Shown here: positions 26,593 through 35,181 of the stretch, one piece after another
Position numbering within the stretch: the stretch's first letter is position 1
Layout of the letters: the number at the start of each line of letters is the position of its first letter
Source: JACCXG01 sp963785755
Lineage (GTDB): Bacteria; Acidobacteriota; Vicinamibacteria; Vicinamibacterales; 2-12-FULL-66-21
Reading direction: 5' to 3'
Length of the DNA stretch: 64,000 bases
Assembly (NCBI GenBank): GCA_963785755.1
Contig: CAWAXG010000056.1
Coordinates: 124,001-188,000, forward strand
Notes under the pieces: model-generated
The model's input: the letters and a program-made list of their open reading frames with translations, nothing else
Databases searched by the model: none
Told to the model about the DNA's origin: nothing
Position numbers and translations under genes: made by a program

Positions 26593-29301
26593 TCAATTCT
26601 GCAGTTGGGATCTGAGTACTTCCGGCGCACGCGCCAGCAGGTTCTCGATGCCGGCGGGGTCCTTGCCCCCCGCCTCGGCGAAATCGGCGCGGCCGCCGCC
26701 GCCGCCGCCGACGAGCGGCGCCAGTTCCTTCACGAGGCGGCCGGCCTGGACCTTCGACGTGAGGTCTTTGGTCACGCCGACGACCAGCGCCACTCGGCCG
26801 TCGAACTCCGACGCGATCACGACCACGCCGCTGCCGAGTCGATCGCGCAGCGAGTCGGACAGACCGCGAAGCGCGCCTTTTTCGAGACCCTCGACGCGGC
26901 GGGCGATCAGCTTGACCCCCGAGACATCCTGAGTGTCTCCGCCGGAGTCGGAGGCGGACTTGCCGCCGCCGAGCGCGAGCTTCATCTTCAGCTGCTCGAC
27001 TTCGCGACCTTGACGCTTCGCCTCGGCCTGGAGGCGCTGCACCGCGTCGGCCGCCAGCTCCGGCGGCGTGTTCAGCACCGCGAGCACCGCCTGCAGCGAG
27101 GCCCGCTGCTGTTGCGCTTTCTCGACCGCTCCTGCTCCCGTGAGAGCTTCGATGCGGCGCACGCCCGCGGCCACGCCGCTCTCCTCGGTGATCACGAAGA
27201 ATCCGATGTCGCCGGTGGCCCGCACGTGTGTGCCGCCGCACAGCTCCTGGCTGAAGCCGGGAACCGAGACGACGCGCACGCGATCGCCGTACTTTTCGCC
27301 GAACAACGCCATCGCTCCCGCCGCGATCGCTTCCTCGGTCGACCGCACTTCGGTGTTCACCGCAGTATTCAGCCGGATGTGCCGGTTGACGAGCCGCTCG
27401 ATCTCCAGCAGCTGTTCCGGCGCGACCGCGTTGAAGTGGACGAAATCGAACCGGAGCCGATCGGGCGCCACGAGCGAGCCGGCCTGCTTGACGTGGCTGC
27501 CGAGGATCTGCCGGAGCGCCGCATGGAGGAGGTGCGTGGCGGTGTGATTCCGCCGCGTCGCATCGCGGGTGTCGTCTTCCACCTGGGCCGAGACGACCTG
27601 ATTGGCCCGGAACGCCCCCTGCGTCACCTCGACGAGGTGCAGGCGCGGCCGGCCCGCCGCGTACCTCACCATGCGCCGGACGGCCGCCTCGGACCCATCG
27701 GCGCCGAAGAGCCGGCCTTGATCGGAGACCTGACCGCCCGCTTCGATGTAGAACGGCGTGCGGGGGAGCGCGATGTACCCGGTGCTGCCCTGTGGCAGCT
27801 CCTCCACCCAGGCGCCGGACTGATCGAAGACGCCCAGGACCGGAATCCCTGACAGCGCGGTCGAGTCGTAGCCCGTGAACTGGTCACCCGCTTCGATGAA
27901 GCGATGCTCCTGCTCGGGCGGAATCGCGATCGTCAGCCCCTTCTCGGCGGTCTTGAACGCGCTGCCCGCTCGCGCCCGCTCGCGTTGTGACTCCATGGCG
28001 CGGTCGTAGCCTTCCCGATCGATCGCGAGCTGCCGCTGGCCCGCCAGGTCCTCCATGAAATCGAGCGGCACGCCGAGCGAATCGTAGAGCCTGAACGCCT
28101 CTTCGCCGGAGACCATGCGCCCGGTCGTTTCCGCGCGGTCGAGCGCCTCTTCGAGCCGCGGCAGGCCGGCGGTCAGCACCGCGTCGAATCGCTCTTCCTC
28201 GCTGCGGACCGTCCTGACGATCTGATCCTGACCGCTGATCAGTTCCGGGTAGGCCTCGCCCATCTCGCGGACGAGGACGGGCACGAGCGCATGGAGGAAC
28301 GGCTCGCTGAAGCCGAGCTTCTTGCCGTGACGCATCGCGCGCCGCATGATCTTGCGCAGGACGTAGCCGCGCCACTCGTTCGAGGGGACGACACCATCGG
28401 CGATGAGGAAGGTCATCGCCCGCAGGTGGTCGGCGATGACGCGCATCGACACGTCCCGCGGATCCGCCATGGTCGCGCCGTACGGGCGGCCGGCGCGCTC
28501 GCCAATCGCCGCGAGCAGCGGCGTGAACAGATCGGTATCGTAGTTCGACAGCTTGTCCTGGATCACCGCGGTGATGCGCTCCAGGCCCATGCCGGTGTCG
28601 ATCGACGGCGCCGGCAGCGGATTCAGCGTGCCGTCGCCCTGGCGGTCGAACTCCATGAACACGTTGTTCCAGACTTCGACGTAGCGGTCGCAGCTGCAAT
28701 CGAGACCGCGGCAGACGCCGCCGGCGCGCTCCTCTTCGCAGGGGACGTGCGAGCCCCGATGGAAGTGAATCTCGGAGCATCGACCGCACGGCCCGGTCTC
28801 GCCCATCTGCCAGAAGTTCTCCGCCAGGCCGAGCTCGGTGATGCGGCCGGCCGGCACGAAGCCGGTCCAGATCGCGTGCGCCTCGTCGTCGCGCGGAATG
28901 CCCGCCTCGCCGCGGAAGATGGTCGGAAACAGGCGATCGGCGGGAAGGTTCCACACGCTCGTGAGCAGCTCCCACGCGAACGGGATCGCCTCGCGCTTGA
29001 AGTAGTCGCCGAACGAGAAGTTGCCGAGCATCTCGAAGAACGTGTGATGGCGCAGCGACGGGCCAACGTTGTCGAGGTCGTTGTGCTTGCCGCTCACCCG
29101 CATGCACTTCTGCGACGTCGTGGCACGCGTGTACGGCCGCTTCTCCCGGCCGAGGAACGCGTCCTTGAACTGGTTCATCCCGGCGTTGGTGAAGAGCAGC
29201 GTGGGATCCTCGCTCGGGACGAGCGACGAGCTCGGCACGATCGCGTGCCCCTGGCGCTGGAAGTACTCGAGAAAGCTCTTACGGATGTCTCTGGAACGCA
29301 T
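26593..29301 (-). CDS. alaS: Alanyl-tRNA synthetase
   Basis: A 902-aa class II synthetase with an editing domain. MRSRDIRKSFLEYFQRQGH begins the protein. Motif 1 is LLFTNAGMNQFKDAFLG, and the active-site helix regions GNFSFGDYFK and ETGPCGRCSE follow. The zinc-binding editing site uses HTATHLLHAAL and CGGTHVRATGDIG. A GGGR-type C-terminal end is replaced by GGGGGGRADFAEAGGKDP. The frame stays open 42 codons further upstream, but these lie in a repeated hairpin element, and ATG 29301 with GAAAGAG before it is the family start. Confidence 0.97.
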   Translation of the reverse strand: MRSRDIRKSFLEYFQRQGHAIVPSSSLVPSEDPTLLFTNAGMNQFKDAFLGREKRPYTRATTSQKCMRVSGKHNDLDNVGPSLRHHTFFEMLGNFSFGDYFKREAIPFAWELLTSVWNLPADRLFPTIFRGEAGIPRDDEAHAIWTGFVPAGRITELGLAENFWQMGETGPCGRCSEIHFHRGSHVPCEEERAGGVCRGLDCSCDRYVEVWNNVFMEFDRQGDGTLNPLPAPSIDTGMGLERITAVIQDKLSNYDTDLFTPLLAAIGERAGRPYGATMADPRDVSMRVIADHLRAMTFLIADGVVPSNEWRGYVLRKIMRRAMRHGKKLGFSEPFLHALVPVLVREMGEAYPELISGQDQIVRTVRSEEERFDAVLTAGLPRLEEALDRAETTGRMVSGEEAFRLYDSLGVPLDFMEDLAGQRQLAIDREGYDRAMESQRERARAGSAFKTAEKGLTIAIPPEQEHRFIEAGDQFTGYDSTALSGIPVLGVFDQSGAWVEELPQGSTGYIALPRTPFYIEAGGQVSDQGRLFGADGSEAAVRRMVRYAAGRPRLHLVEVTQGAFRANQVVSAQVEDDTRDATRRNHTATHLLHAALRQILGSHVKQAGSLVAPDRLRFDFVHFNAVAPEQLLEIERLVNRHIRLNTAVNTEVRSTEEAIAAGAMALFGEKYGDRVRVVSVPGFSQELCGGTHVRATGDIGFFVITEESGVAAGVRRIEALTGAGAVEKAQQQRASLQAVLAVLNTPPELAADAVQRLQAEAKRQGREVEQLKMKLALGGGKSASDSGGDTQDVSGVKLIARRVEGLEKGALRGLSDSLRDRLGSGVVVIASEFDGRVALVVGVTKDLTSKVQAGRLVKELAPLVGGGGGGRADFAEAGGKDPAGIENLLARAPEVLRSQLQN

Positions 29302-29307
29302 CTCTTT

Positions 29308-29550
29308 CCCGGGGGACTTCGTCCCCCGGACCCCCTTACACGGTCGCTCGCGGGGGCCCCTTAGGCCCCACTCCGCTCCCGTGGCTCGTTCGCTTCGCTC
29401 ACTCGCTGCTGTCAGCGAGTCGTTCATCTCCCGGGGGACGTCGTCCCCCGGACCCCATTACGCCGTCGCTTGCGGGGACCCCTCCGCTCCGCGCCGCTCC
29501 GGCGGCTCGCTCGCTGCGTTCACTCGCTGCTTGTCGGCGACTTATTCACA
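29308..29550. repeat. Two tandem copies of a ~120-bp hairpin element between recX and alaS
   Basis: Each copy begins with a 9-bp stem, CCGGGGGAC with GTCCCCCGG, around a 3-base loop (29309-29329 and 29431-29451). Each continues with GGACCCC, TTAC, a CGTCGCT-GCGGGG block, CTCCGCTCC and a CTCGCTCGCTGCGTTCACTC-type block. The copies differ by scattered substitutions. The region holds no gene. On the minus strand the second copy's tail supplies an ATG in frame with alaS, which I do not take as the start. Confidence 0.8.
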
Positions 29551-30036
29551 AGCGCTCAGTCCTGATCGGCCATCGCGCCGGTGCGGAATCGTCGAAGCGC
29601 AGCCACGACGCCGGCCGGTGAGAAGCCCTGCCGCATCGGGTACCTGATACAGCCGGGCGTACTCCTGCCGGTCCGCGAGCTTCGTGCGGCCGCGAAGCTT
29701 CTTCTGCAGCGCCTGGGCGATGAGCGCCCGCTCGTCGACGTCGCCGAACACTTCGGCGAGTGCCTCGGCGATGACGTCGCCGTGGATGCCCATCTGCAGC
29801 AGCTCCTGCCTGACGCGAAGCCGGCCGCGGCCCTTCACGTTCACCGCCGTGCGCGCATACGCCCGGGCCACCCGGGCATCGTCCAGGGCGCCGCTCTCGG
29901 AGAGCCGCACGATCGCGGATTCGACATCGTCTGCCGCGAATCCGCGATCGAGAAGACGCGCCCGTACGCCTTCGACCGGGAGCTCCCGGCGCGCCAGCAT
30001 CTTCAGCCCCTCGTTGTACACGCTGGCGCTATCCAC
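29542..30036 (-). CDS. recX: Regulatory protein RecX, C-terminal end frameshifted
   Basis: A 164-aa reading frame of the RecX family, which modulates RecA filaments. YNEGLKMLARRELPVEGVRARLLDRGFAADDVE and GALDDARVARAYAR are typical, as is GRGRLRVRQELLQMGI. After EYARLYQ the frame runs into VPDAAGLLTGRRRG, unlike RecX. Removing one G at 29643-29644 gives RLYQYPMRQGFSPAGVVAAL and a stop at 29556, the expected ending, with 159 aa. The damage touches only the last 30 residues, so the protein may remain partly functional, or the base is a sequencing insertion. The start overlaps pilT by eight bases. recA is not in view. Confidence 0.85.
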   Translation of the reverse strand: MDSASVYNEGLKMLARRELPVEGVRARLLDRGFAADDVESAIVRLSESGALDDARVARAYARTAVNVKGRGRLRVRQELLQMGIHGDVIAEALAEVFGDVDERALIAQALQKKLRGRTKLADRQEYARLYQVPDAAGLLTGRRRGCASTIPHRRDGRSGLSACE

Positions 30037-31186
30037 CGAACCTGGTGATCTCCGGGGACCCGCCCCCGCCGAACCCGAGCTTCTTGGCCATTTCTTCCCG
30101 CGCCATGTCGCCGGTCGTGGAAATGCCCTGCACCTTCAGTTTGAACTCGTCGACGTTGGACGCCCACCGCAGCGCCTCCTCGAGCGTGACGATGCCGTAC
30201 TGGTAGAGGCTGAAGATCGACTGATCGAAGGTCTGCATGCCGTACTGCGACGTGCCGGCGGCAATGGCGCCGTGGATCATCGACGTCTTGTCCTTGTCGA
30301 CGATGGCGTCGCGGATGAAGGCGGTGGACACCATGACCTCGACCGCGGGCGCGCGGCCCTGTCCGTCGGCGCGCGGCAGCAGGCGCTGTGGGATCGCCGC
30401 CTTCAGCACCGAGGCGAGCTGAATCCTGACCTGGCGCTGCTGATGCGGCGGAAACACGCTGATGATGCGGTTCACTGTTTCGGTCGCGTCGAGCGTGTGC
30501 AGCGTGGAGAACACGAGGTGCCCGGTCTCGGCCGCGAGCAGCGCGGTTTCGACGGTCTCGAAGTCGCGCATCTCGCCGACCAGGATCACGTCCGGATCCT
30601 GACGCAGCGCGCTGCGCAGCGCGTGCGAGAAGGACTTCGTATCCACCGCCACTTCGCGCTGGTTCACGATCGAATGATGATCGCGGTGCAGATACTCGAT
30701 CGGGTCTTCGACCGTCATGATGTGTGCGGCGCGCGTCGCGTTGATGTAGTCGATCATCGCGGCGAGCGTCGTGCTCTTGCCGCTGCCCGTGGTGCCGGTG
30801 ACGAGCACCAGGCCGCGCTCCTCGGACGCGATGCGCTTGAGCACCGGCGGCAGTGCCAGCTCGTCGACGGTCTTGATCCGCGTCGGAATCACGCGCAGGA
30901 CCAGGCCGACCGTGCCGCGCTGCTGAAAGACGTTGACGCGGAAGCGGCCCAGACCGGCGATGCTGTACGCGAGGTCGACTTCCTGCGACTTGCGGAACTT
31001 GTCGAGGTGATCGGCGGAAAACACGGCCTGCGCCATCGCTTCGGTGTCCGGCCGGTCGAGTCGCTTCTCCTCGGACACGACGACCAGGCTGCCGTTGACG
31101 CGCATCATGGGATAGCTGCCGACCTTCAGGTGAAGGTCGGACGCTCCGCTGGTGACAGCGACTTTGAGGAGATCGTTTATGTGCAT
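30029..31186 (-). CDS. pilT: Type IV pilus retraction ATPase PilT
   Basis: A 385-aa hexameric ATPase that depolymerises the type IV pilus for twitching and DNA uptake. Walker A is TGTTGSGKST. The Asp box MTVEDPIEYLH, Walker B region DPDVILVGEMRDFET and the His box TGHLVFSTLHT are present. The PilT-type AIPQRLLPR segment follows. ATG 31186 (MHINDLLKVAV) is the family start; a GTG at 31222 would add 12 residues. The comEC gene at 55.6 kb may share a DNA-uptake role. Confidence 0.95.
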   Translation of the reverse strand: MHINDLLKVAVTSGASDLHLKVGSYPMMRVNGSLVVVSEEKRLDRPDTEAMAQAVFSADHLDKFRKSQEVDLAYSIAGLGRFRVNVFQQRGTVGLVLRVIPTRIKTVDELALPPVLKRIASEERGLVLVTGTTGSGKSTTLAAMIDYINATRAAHIMTVEDPIEYLHRDHHSIVNQREVAVDTKSFSHALRSALRQDPDVILVGEMRDFETVETALLAAETGHLVFSTLHTLDATETVNRIISVFPPHQQRQVRIQLASVLKAAIPQRLLPRADGQGRAPAVEVMVSTAFIRDAIVDKDKTSMIHGAIAAGTSQYGMQTFDQSIFSLYQYGIVTLEEALRWASNVDEFKLKVQGISTTGDMAREEMAKKLGFGGGGSPEITRFGG

Positions 31187-31298
31187 GAAGGATCTCGGGC
31201 CGTTTGACGGGGCAACCGGCAAGCCGGTGGGCCCGGGCTAGCGCAGGTTCCGTACGGCGGCGCCAGTGCGCGAATGCCCCGAACTCTGCAAAAAAGCC

Positions 31299-31304
31299 AT
31301 TTTA
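31299..31304 (-). promoter_or_regulatory. TAAAAT -10-like box upstream of pilT-recX
   Basis: The minus strand reads TGCTAAAAT here, about 113 bases before the pilT start, in the gap after the Ser/Thr kinase gene. No convincing -35 box is visible. Confidence 0.35.
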
Positions 31305-31345
31305 GCACAGCAATCCGGACGGCCTGTGCCCGTAAGCTACGAGAA

Positions 31346-32332
31346 CTACTGGGTTTCGCCGCAGAAGGGGCACCGATCCGTGCGCGCGTGGAGCGGCTTC
31401 CGGCAGTGCCAGCAGAACCTGGCCGATGGCGTCTCGCGCGCGCGCAGCCGGGACTGAATGGTCTGCGCGTCGTCTCCCCGGGCGGTGCGTCCCTGGTCGC
31501 GGAGCGGCGGAGCAGGCGTGCGGCGTGAGGGCGCCGGGGTGCGCGCCGCCAGCAGGTCCTCGAGCAGATCGGCCGCCCGCTGGTACCGCGCCGTGACGTC
31601 CGGCGCCATCGCGCGCATGACGATGTCGTTGATCGCTTTGGGGATCGCCGGGTTCTTGAGACGCGGCGGCGTGACGAGCTCCCCCGACATCAGCCGATCC
31701 AGTTCGGCAGGCGCCGGGGTGTCATACGGCAGCACGCCGGTCAACATCTGGTACATCGTCACGCCCAGGGAATACAGGTCCGAGGCGAAGACCGCCTTGC
31801 CATGGAACTGCTCCGGCGCCATGTACGGCGGGCTGCCGATGACCGTCGTCCCGTGCGCCGCGATCTCCAGGAAGCGCGACGTGCCGAAGTCGGCCACCTT
31901 CAGCATGTCGTTCTCGGTGACCAGCACGTTGGCCGGCCTCAGATCGCGATGAATCACACCCTGCCGATGCGCGTGGTCGACGGCGTTGCAGATCTGGCAG
32001 GTGAAATCGAGCGACCGGTTGACGTCGAGCATCCCGTGCGTGGCGATGAGGTTCTCGAGCGTTTCCCCCTGGACGTACTCCATCACGATGAAAAACAGGT
32101 TGTCCTGCTTCTCCGCGGTCGTGATCGCCACGATATTGGGATGGCTGACGCTCGCGAGCAGCCTGGGTTCGCGAAGCAGCTCGCCGAAATCCAGGCCCTG
32201 CCGGTGCGGCACCTTGATCGCGACCTTCTTGTCGATCCACGTATCCTGCGCGAGGTAGACGGTACCGAAACCACCGCTGCCGAGAGGTGCGATGATCTTG
32301 TACTTGCCGAGTGTCTGGCCCCTGAACAGCAA
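31346..32332 (-). CDS. Serine/threonine protein kinase with C-terminal zinc ribbon
   Basis: A 328-aa cytoplasmic Hanks-type kinase. The Gly loop LGSGGFGTVY is at residues 17-26, VAIK follows, the catalytic loop is HRDLRPANVL, the Mg loop is DFGTS and the activation segment ends in GSPPYMAPEQ. All catalytic residues are present, so it is likely active. After a short Pro/Arg linker there is a zinc ribbon with CWHC (307-310) and CPFC (321-324). No transmembrane segment or sensor domain is seen, unlike most PknB relatives. It is divergent from rsmE with a 50-bp gap. Confidence 0.92.
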   Translation of the reverse strand: MLFRGQTLGKYKIIAPLGSGGFGTVYLAQDTWIDKKVAIKVPHRQGLDFGELLREPRLLASVSHPNIVAITTAEKQDNLFFIVMEYVQGETLENLIATHGMLDVNRSLDFTCQICNAVDHAHRQGVIHRDLRPANVLVTENDMLKVADFGTSRFLEIAAHGTTVIGSPPYMAPEQFHGKAVFASDLYSLGVTMYQMLTGVLPYDTPAPAELDRLMSGELVTPPRLKNPAIPKAINDIVMRAMAPDVTARYQRAADLLEDLLAARTPAPSRRTPAPPLRDQGRTARGDDAQTIQSRLRARETPSARFCWHCRKPLHARTDRCPFCGETQ

Positions 32333-32368
32333 TGCTTGGTGTGTTCGAGTTGGATGTGTTCTGGCGAG

Positions 32369-32374
32369 TATACG
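32369..32374 (+). promoter_or_regulatory. TATACG -10-like hexamer before rsmE
   Basis: TATACG ends eight bases before the rsmE ATG at 32383, with no Shine-Dalgarno sequence between. This fits a leaderless message. It also lies in the shared gap with the divergent kinase gene. Confidence 0.4.
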
Positions 32375-32382
32375 CTACGTGT

Positions 32383-33120
32383 ATGCTTCCTCGCTTCCTG
32401 GTTCCCGATCTCGACGCCGGGCGGGCGGACGTCGCACTGCCGCGTGACGAGGCGCATCACCTGAGCCGCGTGCTGCGGATGAAGGCGGGCGACGAGATTG
32501 CCGTGTTCGATGGCCGTGGCCTGGAGTATCGCGCTCGGGTGGCGTCGATCGCTCGCGACGCCGTCACCGTCAGCCTCCAGGATCCCCTGCCGCCGGTTCC
32601 ATCTCCTGCCGTTCGGCTGACGCTCGTGCAGGCCATCCTCAAAACGGACGCGATGGACGAGGCCGTCCGCGACGCCACGATGATTGGGGTCGAGTCGATT
32701 CAGCCAGTGCTGAGCGAACGGACGACGGTAAAGGCGTCGCTGGCCGGGAGGTCAGCCGAGCGCTGGCGCCGAGTCGCGCTGGCGTCGACCAAGCAGTGCG
32801 GCCGGTCGCGCCTCCCCACGGTTCACGAGGTGACGAGCTTTGAAGAGTGGGTAGGACGTGGGGATTCAGACAGCGCATTCATCCTGCTCGAGCCTTCCGC
32901 TGCCGTGCCGGACACCGTTCGGATCCGCGATCTCGCGCGCGCGGCCGCGCCGGCCCGGGCCACCCTGGTCGTGGGGCCGGAAGGTGGCTGGACGCCAGAG
33001 GAGCGCGATCGCGCGATCCGCGCCGGGTGCCGCCCCCTCTCGCTCGGGCGGCTCACGCTCCGCGCCGATGCCGTCCCGCTTGCGGCGGCGGCCACGCTGC
33101 TGGCTATCTGGGAGGAATGA
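32383..33120 (+). CDS. rsmE: 16S rRNA (uracil-1498-N3)-methyltransferase RsmE
   Basis: A 245-aa SPOUT-class methyltransferase that modifies U1498 of 16S rRNA. HHLSRVLRMKAGDEIAVFDGRG begins the PUA-like domain. The SAM knot has VVGPEGGWTPEE and LSLGRLTLRADAVPLAAAATLL. Length is normal. The frame is open to 32332, but ATG 32383 gives MLPRFLVPDL, the family start. The prmA-rsmE pair is common; here the two genes converge with a 31-bp gap. Confidence 0.94.
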   Translation: MLPRFLVPDLDAGRADVALPRDEAHHLSRVLRMKAGDEIAVFDGRGLEYRARVASIARDAVTVSLQDPLPPVPSPAVRLTLVQAILKTDAMDEAVRDATMIGVESIQPVLSERTTVKASLAGRSAERWRRVALASTKQCGRSRLPTVHEVTSFEEWVGRGDSDSAFILLEPSAAVPDTVRIRDLARAAAPARATLVVGPEGGWTPEERDRAIRAGCRPLSLGRLTLRADAVPLAAAATLLAIWEE

Positions 33121-33151
33121 CGAATAAAACCCCGACGGATTTCGCGGCTGT

Positions 33152-34042
33152 TTACTTTCGCGTGAGCACGTAAGCCCACCAGTCGTCTTCTTCTGCAGAC
33201 TCCGTCAAGTGGAACTGGTCGCTGAAGGCCTCGACGACCAGGTCTCTCTCGTCGATCGTGAACCCGGCCACGATCAGGCTTCCGGAAGGGCGTACGAGAT
33301 CGGCAAGCTGCCGCGCGTACCGTGCGAGCAAGGTGCCGGTCAGGTTTGCGACGACGAGATCCGCCGGAGTCATCGGCGACTCCGTCACGTCCCGGACGTG
33401 AGCCTCCACGATGTTCCCGACCCCGTTGCGCTCGATGTTCTCGCGGGCGTTCTCGATTGCGTCCGGGTCCGAATCGATCGCCGACACGAACGCGGCGCCC
33501 AGCCTGGCCGCGACGATCGCGAGGACACCCGATCCGGTGCCGACGTCGATGACGACGCGGTCCTGCAGCTCGCGGTTCTGCAACAGCACGAGGCACAGGC
33601 GCGTCGATTGATGGTGCCCGGTGCCGAATCCGCGCGACGGCTCGATTTCGACCACGATCGTGGCGGGCGGCACGCCCGGAAGCCGCGCATCCTCGACGGG
33701 AGGAAGGTCCCATGGCGGCGCCACGACGATGCGGCCGACTCGAATCGCGGGGAGATCGGCTTGTGTCCGGCGCGCCCAGTCCTCGTCTGCGATGTCCACG
33801 GACTCGACGGTGAGCCCGGCGAGGTCGGCCGCCGTAGCGGCGGTCGCGAGGGCCGCCGCCGCGACCTCACGCGCGCCCGGGCTGCCGAAATGCGCCGTCC
33901 ACGTTCGGGGCGCGGCGACGTCGTCTTCGTGAATGGCGACGAGCTCGTGATCGGCGAGCAACGCGGAGAGGCGATCTCTGGCGGCGAGGGTGGGGATGGA
34001 CGGGAATCTGATCGTGAGCGCGGGGGAGCGATCGTCGCTCAC
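33152..34042 (-). CDS. prmA: Ribosomal protein L11 methyltransferase PrmA-like
   Basis: A 296-aa SAM-dependent methyltransferase that trimethylates L11. The SAM motif I is VIDVGTGSGVLAIVAARLGA, preceded by GFGTGHHQSTRLCL, a PrmA signature. VVANLTGTLLARY replaces the usual N(I/L)xxxx motif IV. The frame is open upstream for 200 codons through dnaJ, but GTG 34042 in a GTGA overlap with the dnaJ stop gives the normal N-terminus. It completes the hrcA-grpE-dnaJ operon, as in many Firmicutes and Acidobacteria. Confidence 0.9.
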   Translation of the reverse strand: MSDDRSPALTIRFPSIPTLAARDRLSALLADHELVAIHEDDVAAPRTWTAHFGSPGAREVAAAALATAATAADLAGLTVESVDIADEDWARRTQADLPAIRVGRIVVAPPWDLPPVEDARLPGVPPATIVVEIEPSRGFGTGHHQSTRLCLVLLQNRELQDRVVIDVGTGSGVLAIVAARLGAAFVSAIDSDPDAIENARENIERNGVGNIVEAHVRDVTESPMTPADLVVANLTGTLLARYARQLADLVRPSGSLIVAGFTIDERDLVVEAFSDQFHLTESAEEDDWWAYVLTRK

Positions 34043-35175
34043 CCGAACATGTCCTTCATCCGTTCGAAGAAAGGCTTGTCCGAGTCGCCGTCCACGTCCA
34101 CCTTCTCGACCGGCATGGCGCGGGCGAGCTCCTCGATGATGCGGCGTTGCTCCTTCGAGAGCTTCTTCGGAATGGCCGCACGCGCGATCACGTAGAGATC
34201 GCCGTGCCCGCGTCCCGAGACGTTCGGCATGCCCTTGTGGCGAACCTTGAACCGCGTGCCCGGTTGGGTGCCGCCGGGGATCTGCAGGTCTTCGCGGCCG
34301 TTCAGCGTCGGCACCTGGATCTCGCCGCCCAGCGCGAGCGTCGGGAACGGGATCGGCATCTCGCAATAGAGATCGTCGCCCTCCCGATGGAAGAAGGAAT
34401 GCTCCTGCACGTGCACGACGACATAGAGATCGCCCGGAGGACCGCCCCCGGTGCCGTGCTCCCCCTCGCCGTACAGGCGGAGCCGCTGTCCCATCGCAAT
34501 GCCCGCCGGGATCTTGACGGTCAAGGCCCGTTCGCGGCCAACCCGTCCGGCCCCGCGGCAGGTCTGACAGGGCTTCGCGATCGTCTTGCCCGTTCCCCGG
34601 CAGTTCGAGCAGGGGCGCGCGACCGTCAGGAATCCCTGCTGGTATCGCAGCTGCCCCGTTCCGCGGCACTGCGAGCACGTTTCCGCGGTCGTTCCCGGAG
34701 CGGCGCCGCTGCCGGAGCAGGTCTCGCAGGCTTCCTCGCGCGGAATCTGAATCGTGGTCTCGGCGCCCGCGGCCGATTCTTCGAACGTGATCTCGAGGTC
34801 GTAGCGCAGATCCGCGCCACGCTGCGGGCCGCCGCGGCGCCGCCGCGATCCGAAGAGGTCGCCGAATCCGAACGCGTCGCCAAGTCCGGAAAAGATGTCG
34901 GAGAAGTCCGCGAAGATCGTCGGATCGAATCCGCCGGCACCCGCGGCACTGCTGACGCCGGCATGGCCGAAGCGGTCGTACAGGCTGCGCTTCTGCGCGT
35001 CGGCGAGCACGGCGTAGGCCTCGGCCGCTTCCTTGAAGTGCTCTTCGGCCTGCTTGTTGCCGGGATTGCGGTCCGGGTGGTGCTTCAGCGCGAGCTTGCG
35101 ATACGCACTCTTGATTTGTTGATCGCTTGCCTGGCGTTCGACGCCGAGGACCTCATAGTAATCACGCTTGCTCAC
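34039..35175 (-). CDS. dnaJ: Chaperone DnaJ
   Basis: A 378-aa Hsp40 co-chaperone. The J domain has KHHPDRNPG (HPD motif near residue 33). A Gly/Phe-rich linker follows. Four zinc-finger repeats are present: CETCSGSG, CSQCRGTG, CSNCRGTG and CQTCRGAG. The C-terminal substrate domain starts near VKIPAGIAMGQRLRLYGEG. It lies six bases after grpE and shares a four-base overlap with prmA. Confidence 0.97.
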   Translation of the reverse strand: MSKRDYYEVLGVERQASDQQIKSAYRKLALKHHPDRNPGNKQAEEHFKEAAEAYAVLADAQKRSLYDRFGHAGVSSAAGAGGFDPTIFADFSDIFSGLGDAFGFGDLFGSRRRRGGPQRGADLRYDLEITFEESAAGAETTIQIPREEACETCSGSGAAPGTTAETCSQCRGTGQLRYQQGFLTVARPCSNCRGTGKTIAKPCQTCRGAGRVGRERALTVKIPAGIAMGQRLRLYGEGEHGTGGGPPGDLYVVVHVQEHSFFHREGDDLYCEMPIPFPTLALGGEIQVPTLNGREDLQIPGGTQPGTRFKVRHKGMPNVSGRGHGDLYVIARAAIPKKLSKEQRRIIEELARAMPVEKVDVDGDSDKPFFERMKDMFG

Positions 35176-35181
35176 TGGTCC

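Noticed and set aside
29302..29427. A 42-codon N-terminal extension of alaS
   Set aside because: It is encoded by the hairpin repeat, and AlaS proteins begin at the MRSRDIRKSF-type sequence, which has its own ATG and ribosome site.
34043..34678. A 212-codon N-terminal extension of prmA
   Set aside because: This part is dnaJ read in another frame. The GTGA junction gives a normal PrmA length.
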